Source of the DNA: Acidimicrobiaceae bacterium
Lineage (GTDB): Bacteria; Actinomycetota; Acidimicrobiia; Acidimicrobiales; UBA8592
NCBI GenBank assembly: GCA_024641655.1
Contig: JAHECR010000006.1
Location: 1 to 64,000, forward strand
DNA length: 64,000 nt
Direction of reading: 5' to 3'
Under the pieces are notes generated by a model. That model was not told the DNA's origin. It worked only from the letters and a program-made list of their open reading frames with translations, and did no database searches. This document shows, in pieces, positions 17,060 to 25,689 of the stretch. Made by a program: the position numbers and the translations under genes. Position 1 is the stretch's first letter. Each line of letters starts with the position of its first letter.

Positions 17060-18237
17060 GCAGTGGTGTCGGCGTCGAGGCCATCGTGGAGACGGCCACC
17101 GCCTGGGCGGCGGTGGCCGATCCCGATCAAAGCCTGTTCAGGTCGAACCTCGAGGTCCTCGTCGATGCGATCAACGACGAGGCCAGGCTCCTGCCGGCTG
17201 GGGTGGCGCAGACCACCGGAATGCTCGCTGATGCGCTGCGGAACCGGATCGAGGTGTCGCACTGGTCGACCGAGCACCCCGAGATCAGGTCCGAGCCGAT
17301 CGAGGACCCGTTGTTCCTCACCGGCCTCCCTCGGTCGGGTACGACGTACTTCCAGTACCTGTTCGATTCCGATCCGTCGATGCGGATGTTGCGCACGTGG
17401 GAAGGCCGCCGCCCCTGTCCGCCCCCAGGCTTCGACCCCGACGACGGAGCTCGGCGCCGTGACGAAGCTGCCGAGGCGATGCGGCAGATACGAGCGAGCA
17501 ACGCGGTGAGCGCCGAGATCGCGAAGATCCACCTGTCTGATGCCGATGGTCCCCAGGAGTGTCTGGCGATGCTGGATCAGACGTTCGCCAACCCGGGGAT
17601 GTATTGGACACACCGGATCCCCACTTGGTTCGACCGGGTGTTCGACTCGCTCGATCTGCGGGCGGCCTATGCCCACCACAAGCTCGTGCTCCAGTTGCTG
17701 CAGTGGCGGACCGAACCCCGCCGGTGGGTCCTGAAGTGGCCGTGTCACCTGATGGCGTTGCCCGAGATCGTCGACGTGTACCCCGATGCCCGTTTCGTGG
17801 TGACCCATCGCGACCCGGTCCAGGTGCTGGCTTCGAACTGCAGCCTCTCGCACCTGCTGCGCGCCGGAACCTCCGACGCCGACCCCCACGAGATCGGTCA
17901 GCAGATGAAGTACATGATCGGCCGCTACATACGGCGGCTGGTCGACTTCGATGTCGCCCACCCCGGCGAGGGTGGTCTCGTCCATGTCGACTACGAGCGC
18001 GTCGTGGACGATCCGGAAGCCGTCATGAGCGAGGTGTTCGATGCCCTCGACATGGAGATGACTCCTGCGGTGCGCGATCAAATCGGCGAGTGGCGGCGCG
18101 ACAACCCTCCCGGCAAGCGTGGTGTGCACGAGTACGCGCTCGGCGACTACGGCCTCGACGCCGACGAGGTGGCCGAGGAGTACGCGTTCTACATCGATCG
18201 CTACGATCTTCCGACCGCCGGTGGCCGAGGGTCGTGA
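17056..18237 (+). CDS. PAPS-dependent sulfotransferase family protein
   Basis: The 393-residue protein has the 5'-phosphosulfate loop LTGLPRSGTTYFQYLFDSDP (PRSGTT near residue 92) and the 3'-phosphate region ARFVVTHRDPVQVLASNCSL, both standard for sulfotransferases using 3'-phosphoadenosine-5'-phosphosulfate. GTG 17056 overlaps the stop of the CmcJ-like gene, and its own TGA overlaps the GTG of the next gene, so all three are coupled. Mycobacterial relatives sulfate lipids and sterols. The acceptor here is unknown. Confidence 0.9.
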   Translation: MSSGVGVEAIVETATAWAAVADPDQSLFRSNLEVLVDAINDEARLLPAGVAQTTGMLADALRNRIEVSHWSTEHPEIRSEPIEDPLFLTGLPRSGTTYFQYLFDSDPSMRMLRTWEGRRPCPPPGFDPDDGARRRDEAAEAMRQIRASNAVSAEIAKIHLSDADGPQECLAMLDQTFANPGMYWTHRIPTWFDRVFDSLDLRAAYAHHKLVLQLLQWRTEPRRWVLKWPCHLMALPEIVDVYPDARFVVTHRDPVQVLASNCSLSHLLRAGTSDADPHEIGQQMKYMIGRYIRRLVDFDVAHPGEGGLVHVDYERVVDDPEAVMSEVFDALDMEMTPAVRDQIGEWRRDNPPGKRGVHEYALGDYGLDADEVAEEYAFYIDRYDLPTAGGRGS

Positions 18238-19400
18238 TCGACCCGTCGGCCTTCGCGCGGGCGATGCACCGCATCGGCGACGCCGGCGACCGGCTCGCGG
18301 CAGACCTCCGGCATCGTGGCTGCATGGACGCGGAGGTCGATGCGGCGGTCGCGTCGCTCGGCGTGCTCATGTACGCGTACCTCACTCAGGTCTGGGCCGA
18401 CGTGAACCATCCGAGATTCATGCCCGGAGCCGGGTTCTACACCCATATCGGGTTCCCGAACCCCGACACCTTCTACCGCACTGCCGCCGTTGACGGTTCG
18501 GGGACCTACCGCCTCACCGGCGAGCGCGGTACTGCGCCGGAGGTGTCGCTCATGCCCTTCGGTGGCCCGACCGCCACCGGTCTCCGCACGTTTCCACCCC
18601 GTGATCTCGGCGGGCTCCAGGTCGGCGCTGACGGTCGATTCGATGTCCTCCTGAGTGCCGAGCGACCGGCCGGACACCAGGGCGACTGGTGGCAGATCGA
18701 CCCTGACGTCCGAAGCATCATGTTGCGCAGCGTGTCCGCCGACTGGGGCGAGCACCGTGAACCGCTGGTCGCGATCGTGCGTGTCGACACGCCGGCGCGG
18801 CGTCGGCAGAGCGCGCCCGAAGAAGTCATGCCCAGGCTCGAGGCCCTTGCCGCTGTCGTCGAGCGGGCCCTGACCAACGGGCTCGGCAAGTTCGACCGGC
18901 TCCGCGCCGATGGTGTTGTCAACCGGCTCGTCACCACCGACTATTCGGCCAACGGTGGGCTTCCGGGCCAGTGGTATTTCGAGGGCGTGTTCGATCTGAC
19001 CGACGACGTGGTGCTCGTCATGGAGGTGAACCTCCCGCTCGATGCGAGGTTCTCGTTGTCGCTGACCAACCTGCTCTTCTGCACCCTCGACTGGACCCAT
19101 GCCCAGAGCAGTCTCAATCATCGCCAGGCGCAGGTCGACGACGACGGCATGCTGCGAGTGGTCCTCGCGCCAAGCGATCCGGGCGTGCCCAATTGGCTCG
19201 ACACGACCGGGCGGGAGATGGGGGCGCTCCAGTGCCGTTTCATGGGTTGCGACCAGGTGCCCGAGCCTCTGCTCCGAGTGATCCCACGACTCGAGATGCG
19301 CCGCCACCTCCCCGCCGCCACGCCCGCCATTGGACCCGCACAGCGAGACGAGGCGCTCCGGGCAAGGTCGGCGGCTGCGCAGCTGCGGGCGCTCTGGTGA
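18234..19400 (+). CDS. Uncharacterised protein (DUF1214-like C-terminus) of the sulfotransferase operon
   Basis: I do not recognise a proven function. The 388-residue product begins with helices, has a beta-rich middle (YRLTGERGTAPEVSLMPFGG) and a C-terminal stretch (SDPGVPNWLDTTGREMGALQ) of the kind seen in DUF1214-type proteins and in uncharacterised actinobacterial proteins found beside sulfotransferases. No signal peptide or membrane segment is seen. GTG 18234 overlaps the TGA of the sulfotransferase. The strict coupling suggests that it works with the sulfotransferase or its product. Confidence 0.7.
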   Translation: MIDPSAFARAMHRIGDAGDRLAADLRHRGCMDAEVDAAVASLGVLMYAYLTQVWADVNHPRFMPGAGFYTHIGFPNPDTFYRTAAVDGSGTYRLTGERGTAPEVSLMPFGGPTATGLRTFPPRDLGGLQVGADGRFDVLLSAERPAGHQGDWWQIDPDVRSIMLRSVSADWGEHREPLVAIVRVDTPARRRQSAPEEVMPRLEALAAVVERALTNGLGKFDRLRADGVVNRLVTTDYSANGGLPGQWYFEGVFDLTDDVVLVMEVNLPLDARFSLSLTNLLFCTLDWTHAQSSLNHRQAQVDDDGMLRVVLAPSDPGVPNWLDTTGREMGALQCRFMGCDQVPEPLLRVIPRLEMRRHLPAATPAIGPAQRDEALRARSAAAQLRALW

Positions 19401-20274
19401 GGTTTGCGATGAGGCCTCGGGGCGGCCCGCCGCGACAGGGCACTCGGTCAACTGCCGACCCCGGTCCACGCGCGCGGTGGACCCAGCACAAGGAAGCAGT
19501 GGTTTGACGAGGGGCCCTTGCGATTCGCGGTCGGTGCCTGCAATACGTCGGCGATGACGGTCCCGTCGGTCCGAGTCGCCGGGGCAGCACCTGCTCGCGT
19601 GGACTGGCCGCTCAAGCAGCGGAGACGACCTCGAGCAAGAGGCTGCGATGGCGTCGGTCAAGCGTTGTACTCGTCCCTCCGACACCACAGGTCCCGCACC
19701 AGGGTCCCGCAGGCCCCCCAGGAGATCGATGCCGAGCTTGGCTGCTCGATCCAGATCCGCAGCCGACCGGCGGGATCGCACAGCCCTTGCCTCGATGCCG
19801 GCAGCGGTAGATGGGCTGTCCGCGCCCGTTGGACACCTGGGCGACACCATCACCAAAGTCACACGAGGCAGAGCCGCCGTCATGTGCCCAGGCGCTCGCG
19901 TGGTCGACCAGGAGGGTGAGATCGACGGCTACTTCGAGCGGTTCGACGACTGGCGACGGCTCGCATCGGAGGCAAGAGCCATGCTCAACATCGCCGCCCA
20001 GCTACATACCGGCAACAGAGGAAGGCCCAACGACTGGGGGGCGCTTCGCCTGCACTGGCCCCGAGACGTGACCCCAGCACCGACCGACCCGACGCACCAT
20101 GCTCGTGCGAAGGCGAGCGCCAAAGAACGACTCACCTTGGGCGGCTACCTCGACACATGGCTGCAGTGGGGACTCACCCGTCATGCGTTCGACTGGCGCA
20201 ACGGTGACCCCTGGACGAGAGAACGGGACGATGCAGCGACAACAGAAGCGCCGACAACGAGCCAAGGGAGCGTC
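19401..20274 (+). other. Region upstream of the integrase; open frame that may hold a small or decayed gene
   Basis: About 870 bases lie between the operon end and the integrase start. The integrase frame has no stop back to 19648. Its last 130 codons (from an ATG at 19882) read like real protein: DDWRRLASEARAMLNIAAQL, then LTLGGYLDTWLQWGLTRHAF. They could be a small upstream gene whose stop was lost, an N-terminal extension of the integrase, or chance in GC-rich DNA. No good ribosome binding site precedes 19882. The first 250 bases show nothing. Confidence 0.35.
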
Positions 20275-21414
20275 ATGAGCAAGCGACGACGACACGGCGA
20301 AGGGAGCGTTCATCAGCGGGGCGATGGGCGGTGGGCAGGGACCGTCGAGCTTGGTTGGCAGGACGGCAGGCGTAGGCGCAAGACGGTTTACGGCAGTACC
20401 CGCAGAGAAGCTGCCGACAAGATGCGGAAGGTCCTGCAAGACCGAGACCATGGGCTCCCGGTCACCGATGAGCGACGGGAGGTGGGGGACTTCCTTGACG
20501 CATGGCTGCGGCAGGTGGTCAGACCCACCGTCAGACCGAGGACGTACGAGAGCTACGAAATGGTCGTGCGGGTCCACCTCTCGCCAGCATTCGGGAAGGT
20601 CAAACTCAACCGACTCGGCGCCAATCACGTTCAGGGACTAATCGCAGACAAACTCGACGCCGGGTTGTCGCCCCGCACCGTCGAGTACCTGTGGCAAGTG
20701 CTCCGACGGGCGCTGAAGGTGGCAATGACGTGGGGTCTCGTATCACGCAACGTGGCCGAACTCGCGTCCCCACCCCGACCACGCCACACCGAAGTTGTCC
20801 CGATGACCGTGGACGAGATGAAGGTAGTGCTCGCCGCAGCCCGCTCGCACAGGCTAGAAGCTGCCTTCTCGATGGCGTTGAGCTGCGGGTTGCGACGAGG
20901 CGAGATCCTCGCTCTCAGGTGGAGCGATCTGGTACTCGACGCCACACCACCACAGCTACGTGTTGCGGGATCGCTACAGAGGGTGAATGGCGCTTTGTCG
21001 GTCGATGACCCGAAGTCGGCCAAGAGCCGGCGCACGATTGCCGTTCCTCACATCACCGTGGATGCACTTCGTCGCCAGAGAGTCCGCCAAGCAGAGGAGC
21101 GGCTCCTCGCCGGTGACGAGTGGCATGCGAACGATCTGGTCTTCACAACCCCGCTCGGCACACCCGTAGACCCCAGAAACTTCCTGCGCCAGTGGCACCG
21201 TTTGTTGGATGATGCGGGCGTGCCCCGGCGTGCACTGCATGAAGCCCGCCACGCGGCCGCCTCGTTGATGTTGTCGGAAGGCGTGCCGCTCAAGGTCGTG
21301 CAGGAGGTTCTGGGCCACAGCACGTTCCAGCTCACCGCGGACCGATACGGGCACCTGATGCCGCAGGACGGCTCACGGGCGGCGGAGGCGGTTGAAAGAG
21401 CGCTGAGCGCCTAG
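20275..21414 (+). CDS. Tyrosine site-specific integrase (phage/ICE type)
   Basis: The 379-residue recombinase has an N-terminal arm-binding segment (SKRRRHGEGSVHQRGDGRWA), a SAM-like core-binding domain at residues 65-160, and a catalytic domain with Arg in LSCGLRRGEILALRWSD, H-E-A-R-H in ALHEARHAAASLM, the histidine of LGHS and the nucleophile Tyr in LTADRYGHL. ATG 20275 follows AAGGGAG. It ends 88 bases from the 3' end of tRNA-Pro(UGG), a classic attachment site. No excisionase, relaxase or phage genes are near, so this is probably the last functional gene of a decayed element. Confidence 0.92.
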   Translation: MSKRRRHGEGSVHQRGDGRWAGTVELGWQDGRRRRKTVYGSTRREAADKMRKVLQDRDHGLPVTDERREVGDFLDAWLRQVVRPTVRPRTYESYEMVVRVHLSPAFGKVKLNRLGANHVQGLIADKLDAGLSPRTVEYLWQVLRRALKVAMTWGLVSRNVAELASPPRPRHTEVVPMTVDEMKVVLAAARSHRLEAAFSMALSCGLRRGEILALRWSDLVLDATPPQLRVAGSLQRVNGALSVDDPKSAKSRRTIAVPHITVDALRRQRVRQAEERLLAGDEWHANDLVFTTPLGTPVDPRNFLRQWHRLLDDAGVPRRALHEARHAAASLMLSEGVPLKVVQEVLGHSTFQLTADRYGHLMPQDGSRAAEAVERALSA

Positions 21415-21502
21415 CCGGAGGACTTTGGCCGTCAGATTGGCTGTCAACGGCCGCCGCTCTCGGTCGACTGTGAATGGCCTGGTGCTCTGAACTGGGGTTT
21501 TA

Positions 21503-21579
21503 TGGTCGGGACGACTGGATTTGAACCAGCGACCCCCTGCTCCCAAAGCAGGTGCGCTACCGAGCTGCGCCACGTCCCG
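21503..21579 (-). tRNA. tRNA-Pro (anticodon UGG), with encoded CCA
   Basis: On the minus strand the acceptor stem CGGGACG pairs with CGTCCCG, followed by discriminator A and CCA. The D arm (GCGCAGCTCGGTAGCGC), the anticodon stem CCTGC/GCAGG with loop TTTGGGA (anticodon TGG) and the T arm with GTTCAAATC are all present. The gene's 3' end faces the integrase, and the T arm and 3' end of tRNA genes are usual integrase targets. Confidence 0.95.
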
Positions 21580-21747
21580 TAGGTGCAGAGCGTAGCTGTT
21601 CGCCAGCGTGCTTCCCCGCCCTCCCATGGGGTCGCAGTGGGCCGTCTGAATCAGCACCGTCGCACGAACACCGTGGGCCGTAGGCCGATGGGCACTAAAG
21701 GCGGTCCGCCGCCTTAGGTCGATACCCCAGGGTCCGATCCACCCAGT

Positions 21748-24090
21748 GTGAAGCGCGGAGTAGGCCTTCCACCGGTGCGGCGAAAGCTTGCCCCGGTTGC
21801 GGTGACGTGTGCCCTCATCGGGGGGCTGGTGACCGCGGCCGGGGGCCGCGCCGTGGCGACCGGGCCCATCATCGGCGACTTCGACGGCGATGGGTACGGC
21901 GATCTCGTGATCGGGATGGCCGGCGACGATCTGCGAGGCGTCGATGCCGGCGCAGTTGCGATGATCAGCGGCGATCCGACCAGAGTGAACCTCGCGAAGT
22001 CCTTCGTCGTTCGCCAGCCAGTGGTTCGGGGTGCGGCCTCGTCCACCGGCGCACAGTTCGGTCGTGCCGTCGCGTTCGGTGACATCAACGGCGACGGTCG
22101 TGCCGATCTCGTCGTGGGTGCACCAGGGGAGCGTGTGGGGCCTGCCGTTGCCGCCGGCGGGATCAATGTGCTGTTCGGCACCACAGCCGGCCTGACTGCC
22201 GCGCCGTCACAGCACGTCACTCAGGGCAACGGCACCGAAGGACTGGCCGAGACGGGTGACCTGTTCGGCGCCGCGATCGCTGTCGGCGATGTCGACGGCG
22301 ACGGTTGGGCCGACGTCGTGGTCGGGGCGCCGGGTGAGGATGCGGGCGCGATCGTCGACTCGGGCGTCGTCCATCTGCTCAGAGGCTCTGCGTCGGGGCT
22401 GTCCGCGACCGGCGACCAAGTCTTCAGCCAGGCGGGACCGGTGCCGGGCAACGTCGAAGCCGACGACCGCTTCGGGAGTGCGGTTGCGCTTGCAGACTTC
22501 GACGGCGACGGTCACCTCGATCTCGCCGTCGGTGCTCCGGGCGAAGACGTCGGTGCCGAGGTCGATGCCGGAACCGTCGTCGTCTTCTACGGGACCGCTG
22601 CGGGGCTGAGGGTGCAACGCGCCATCTCGATCACCCAGGGAGCCCGCCTCAGCGGCGCCCCCGAGGTCGGCGACCGATTCGGGTCGACGGTCGCAGTGGG
22701 TGACTTCGACGGCGACGGGTACGACGATCTGGCGATGGGCGCTCCAGGTGAGACCGTCGAAGGACAGCAGTCGGCGGGCTCGGTGCATGTCGTCTACGGA
22801 TCGCCGTCGGGTCTGTCGTCGGCGCGTCACCAGGCGTTCGTCGAGCCGGCCGGGATGCAGGCCGGCGGTCCCGCTGCGGGCGATTCCTTCGCTGCGGCGC
22901 TCGCTGCTGACGACTTCGACGCCGATGGGCGCAGCGACCTCGCTGTGGGCGTTCCCGGTCACGACGTTGGCGGCAGCTCCGACGCCGGCGCGGTGGTCGT
23001 CTACCGCGGCACCCCAGATGGTCTCGGCCTGTCTGCGCCGCTGATGTTGACGCAGGACGGCTCCGGTGGTGCCACCGCAGAGCCCGACGATCGTTTCGGC
23101 GCCTGGCTCTCCACGGGCGACTCGAACGCCGATGGATACCCCGAGCTCGTCGTCGCCGCGCCCGGCGAAGACCTGGGTTCGGTGATCGACGCAGGCGTGG
23201 TCTCGGTCTTCGCCGGTGGTCGCGATGGGCTCCGTGGCGACGCGGAGGTGGTCGGAGAGTTCGGCATCCGCGGCGCTGCCGCCGAAGCCTTCGATGGCTT
23301 CGGAAGCGGCGGGGTGACGCCGCCGTGGCTCGACCGGCTCAACGTGCATCGTCGCCAGGCCGGCCTCGATCCCGTCACCGAGTCCCCCGTCCTCAGCGCG
23401 TCCGCCGGCCGCCACGCCGACTACATGGTCCACAACGAGGTCGTCACCCACGCCGAAGAGCGAGGGAAGGCGCGGTATTCGGCCGAAGGGGACCGCTCAG
23501 GCCGCAACAGCAACGTGTACGGGACCGTGGCGGCAGCCACCCCCGACGTCGACGCGATCGACGGCTGGATGACCGGGCCGTTCCACGCGGTCGGCCTGCT
23601 CGCACCGTCGCTTCGCGTCGTGGGCTACGGTGCCAGCCGCTCGGCGAACGGGAAGGTCCAGATGGCTGCGTCGCTCGACGTGTGGAGCGCGCCTCGTGTG
23701 AGCACCACGACGACGCGTCCCTCTCTCTGGCCTGGCGACGGCTCGGTGGTGGCTCTGAATCGCCACGTTGCGGAGTACCCCTCGCCGGCGAGCGAGTGCC
23801 CGGGCCATTCGGGCCTCCCGATCCTCGCGTTCTTCCCTGCAGGGGTCGGAGAGGGGAGTGCGTCGTTGACCTTCGAGGGCGCCCCGGTCGACGTGTGCGT
23901 CTTCGACGCCGACACCTACCGCAACAGCGACGCAACCGCCGAGCGGCTCGGCCGTCGGGCCCTGTTTGCCGCGCACGCTGTCGTGGTGATGGCGCGCTCG
24001 CCGCTGGAGCCCGGAGGTCGGTACTGCGTGGACGTCTCGTCAGGCGACGCGGTGGTGCACTCGTGTTTCCGCGTCGACCCCAACGCCTGA
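21748..24090 (+). CDS. Secreted FG-GAP beta-propeller protein with C-terminal CAP/SCP domain
   Basis: The 780-residue protein has a signal peptide (basic start, hydrophobic residues 15-32, cleavage near A-V-A-T). Seven FG-GAP repeats follow, each with a calcium-type D-x-D/N-x-D-G loop (such as GDFDGDGYGDLVIG at 43, GDINGDGRADLVVG at 111, VGDVDGDGWADVVVG at 179), forming an integrin-like propeller to about residue 500. Residues 525-650 are a CAP domain (LNVHRRQAGL, then GRHADYMVHNEVVTHAEERG). The last 120 residues are another extracellular region with cysteines. It is probably surface-exposed or secreted and may bind ligands or the cell envelope. The start is GTG; no strong ribosome binding site is seen. 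Confidence 0.85.
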   Translation: MKRGVGLPPVRRKLAPVAVTCALIGGLVTAAGGRAVATGPIIGDFDGDGYGDLVIGMAGDDLRGVDAGAVAMISGDPTRVNLAKSFVVRQPVVRGAASSTGAQFGRAVAFGDINGDGRADLVVGAPGERVGPAVAAGGINVLFGTTAGLTAAPSQHVTQGNGTEGLAETGDLFGAAIAVGDVDGDGWADVVVGAPGEDAGAIVDSGVVHLLRGSASGLSATGDQVFSQAGPVPGNVEADDRFGSAVALADFDGDGHLDLAVGAPGEDVGAEVDAGTVVVFYGTAAGLRVQRAISITQGARLSGAPEVGDRFGSTVAVGDFDGDGYDDLAMGAPGETVEGQQSAGSVHVVYGSPSGLSSARHQAFVEPAGMQAGGPAAGDSFAAALAADDFDADGRSDLAVGVPGHDVGGSSDAGAVVVYRGTPDGLGLSAPLMLTQDGSGGATAEPDDRFGAWLSTGDSNADGYPELVVAAPGEDLGSVIDAGVVSVFAGGRDGLRGDAEVVGEFGIRGAAAEAFDGFGSGGVTPPWLDRLNVHRRQAGLDPVTESPVLSASAGRHADYMVHNEVVTHAEERGKARYSAEGDRSGRNSNVYGTVAAATPDVDAIDGWMTGPFHAVGLLAPSLRVVGYGASRSANGKVQMAASLDVWSAPRVSTTTTRPSLWPGDGSVVALNRHVAEYPSPASECPGHSGLPILAFFPAGVGEGSASLTFEGAPVDVCVFDADTYRNSDATAERLGRRALFAAHAVVVMARSPLEPGGRYCVDVSSGDAVVHSCFRVDPNA

Positions 24091-24119
24091 GCTCTCCTGC
24101 CCGGGCCGTCGACAGGAGG

Positions 24120-24599
24120 TCACACGAGGGCGGCGTCCACCTTGTCGGTGGCCTCTTCTTCGGGTACGTCGAGGGCGAAGCTCAGCTCCGACACCAGGAC
24201 ACTACGGGCCTTGTTGTAGAGCGTCTTCTCACCGGCGGAGAGGCCCTTGTCGCGGTCGCGCAGTGCGAGGTTCCGGACCACCTCGGCGACCTGGTAGACG
24301 TCGCCGGACTTGAGCTTTTCCTGATGATTCTTGAACCGGCGGCTCCAGTTCGCCGGCTCGCGCACGTCGCGACGCTGGAGGACTTCGAAGAGATCCTCCA
24401 CGTCTTCGCCGCTGATCGGCCAGCGCATGCCGACCTCCTCGGCCTTGTCGACGGGTACCGACAACGTCATCTCACCGTGGGCCATCCGGAGGACGAGGTA
24501 CTCGGTCTGCTGACCGAACACCTCCTTGGTTTCCGTCTTCTCGATGATCGCGGCCCCGTGATGGGGGTACACGACGCGATCGCCGGCTTTGAAGGTCAT
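24120..24599 (-). CDS. carD: CarD-family RNA polymerase-binding transcription factor
   Basis: CarD binds RNA polymerase beta and stabilises open complexes at housekeeping promoters, including rRNA, in actinobacteria. The 159-residue length is typical. The N-terminal Tudor-like RID domain reads FKAGDRVVYPHHGAAIIEKT, and the C-terminal helical domain includes ANWSRRFKNHQEKLKSGDVY and SAGEKTLYNKARSVLVSELS. The mycobacterial tryptophan that wedges into the bubble has a candidate match in the W of PANWSRR. GGGAGAG precedes ATG 24599. It is convergent with the FG-GAP gene. Confidence 0.95.
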   Translation of the reverse strand: MTFKAGDRVVYPHHGAAIIEKTETKEVFGQQTEYLVLRMAHGEMTLSVPVDKAEEVGMRWPISGEDVEDLFEVLQRRDVREPANWSRRFKNHQEKLKSGDVYQVAEVVRNLALRDRDKGLSAGEKTLYNKARSVLVSELSFALDVPEEEATDKVDAALV

Positions 24600-24684
24600 T
24601 GCTCTCCCTGGTCGCAGGCCTCAGCGCTCGCGCGAGGCATCTGACAAGCATGCCACCAGTGCGCCGCGATCGCACCCTGGTCTG

Positions 24685-25506
24685 CTAACGCGTCTGGGCG
24701 AGTCGGCCCACGCGTCGGGCGGTTTCAGCCGTTGTGCAGACCGCGAGCCACACCGCGGGTTCGAGAAGCTCGGCGAGGTCGACGAGCAGGTCGTCGGGTT
24801 CGGCCACGGTTGCCAGGATCCATCGGCTGAACGACCCGACGTCGAACCACGGCGTGACCGCCCCGTTGAGACCGGAGGTCTGGGGGGTCAGCACCTCGTG
24901 GAGCTCGGGCCAGGTCATCGCCGTCGCTCTGGCAGCGAGTGCAGCGGGCAGCGTCGAGTCGCCCGCGGCCCAGGCCGGGTGCAACGACGCCAGGTGCTCC
25001 CAGGCGAGTCGGCGGGGAGTAGCCGAAGCCGTGGCGAGGGTGAACACGGCGTCGAGCCACGTGGCGTGGGCGACCTCGTGCGGCGAGACGGTCGGGGGGG
25101 CCGTGCCGCGCCCGAGCACGCGCGCCAGCAGGTCGGCGGTGATGTCGTTGCCGCCATCGCGAGCAAGGTGCTCCTGATGGTGGCCGCTGACGAACAGCAC
25201 TGGCGGTGAGCCATCGCGATCGACGACGAGGGCTCGACGGCCCTGGCCGTCGTCGGGGGGTCGCACCAGCACGACGGCGCGCCAGTGCGCCGGCGCCCGC
25301 CAACCGATGAGCGACCTGTCGTGTGGCCCGGCGACCGGATGGACCTGCACCGGCGCTCCATCGGAGCTGTCGTCGCCGAGCCCGACGAGCACCACCGTGG
25401 CGAGGTCGACCGCGTCGGCGGCGTCGAGGAGCCGGAGCGCGACCGCTTCGACGGAAGCGTCGAGCGCAGGTGGGGGAGTGTGGCGTGGACGGGTGGACGT
25501 GGCCAT
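24685..25506 (-). CDS. Hypothetical actinobacterial protein
   Basis: I do not recognise this 273-residue protein. It is Ala/Leu/Val-rich without membrane segments, with a proline-rich start (TRPRHTPPPALDAS), a strand-like SLIGWRAPAHWRAVVLVRPPD, and a helical second half (SPHEVAHATWLDAVFTLATA). The overall pattern recalls the actinobacterial DUF4192 type, which I mention only as a possibility. ATG 25506 has GAGGTG about 6 bases upstream. It is divergent from the DNA methyltransferase gene, with 183 bases between them, and sits beside carD. Confidence 0.7.
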   Translation of the reverse strand: MATSTRPRHTPPPALDASVEAVALRLLDAADAVDLATVVLVGLGDDSSDGAPVQVHPVAGPHDRSLIGWRAPAHWRAVVLVRPPDDGQGRRALVVDRDGSPPVLFVSGHHQEHLARDGGNDITADLLARVLGRGTAPPTVSPHEVAHATWLDAVFTLATASATPRRLAWEHLASLHPAWAAGDSTLPAALAARATAMTWPELHEVLTPQTSGLNGAVTPWFDVGSFSRWILATVAEPDDLLVDLAELLEPAVWLAVCTTAETARRVGRLAQTR

Positions 25507-25689
25507 GGGGCACCTCGTGGCGGTGGTTGCCTTGGGGCGTCCATGTCGTGGCCGCGAACCGTGGTCGTGGGGGTGCAGCTGCGATGTTTGCACGACGCTG
25601 TGACAAGACCGTGGGCCGAGACGGTGTGCGTGCGCCGGTGGGAGTCACGATCGTCGGTCTTGTCACAGGGGGTGATTAGGGTGACGGCC

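Noticed and set aside
18201-19883. 560-codon open frame antisense to the sulfotransferase-operon third gene
   Set aside because: It is a shadow frame with low-complexity product; the sense frame has overlapping starts and stops consistent with an operon.
24091-24119. Terminator between the FG-GAP and carD genes
   Set aside because: Only a 6-bp stem (CTCCTG/CAGGAG) with a 13-base loop is seen, which is not enough to call.
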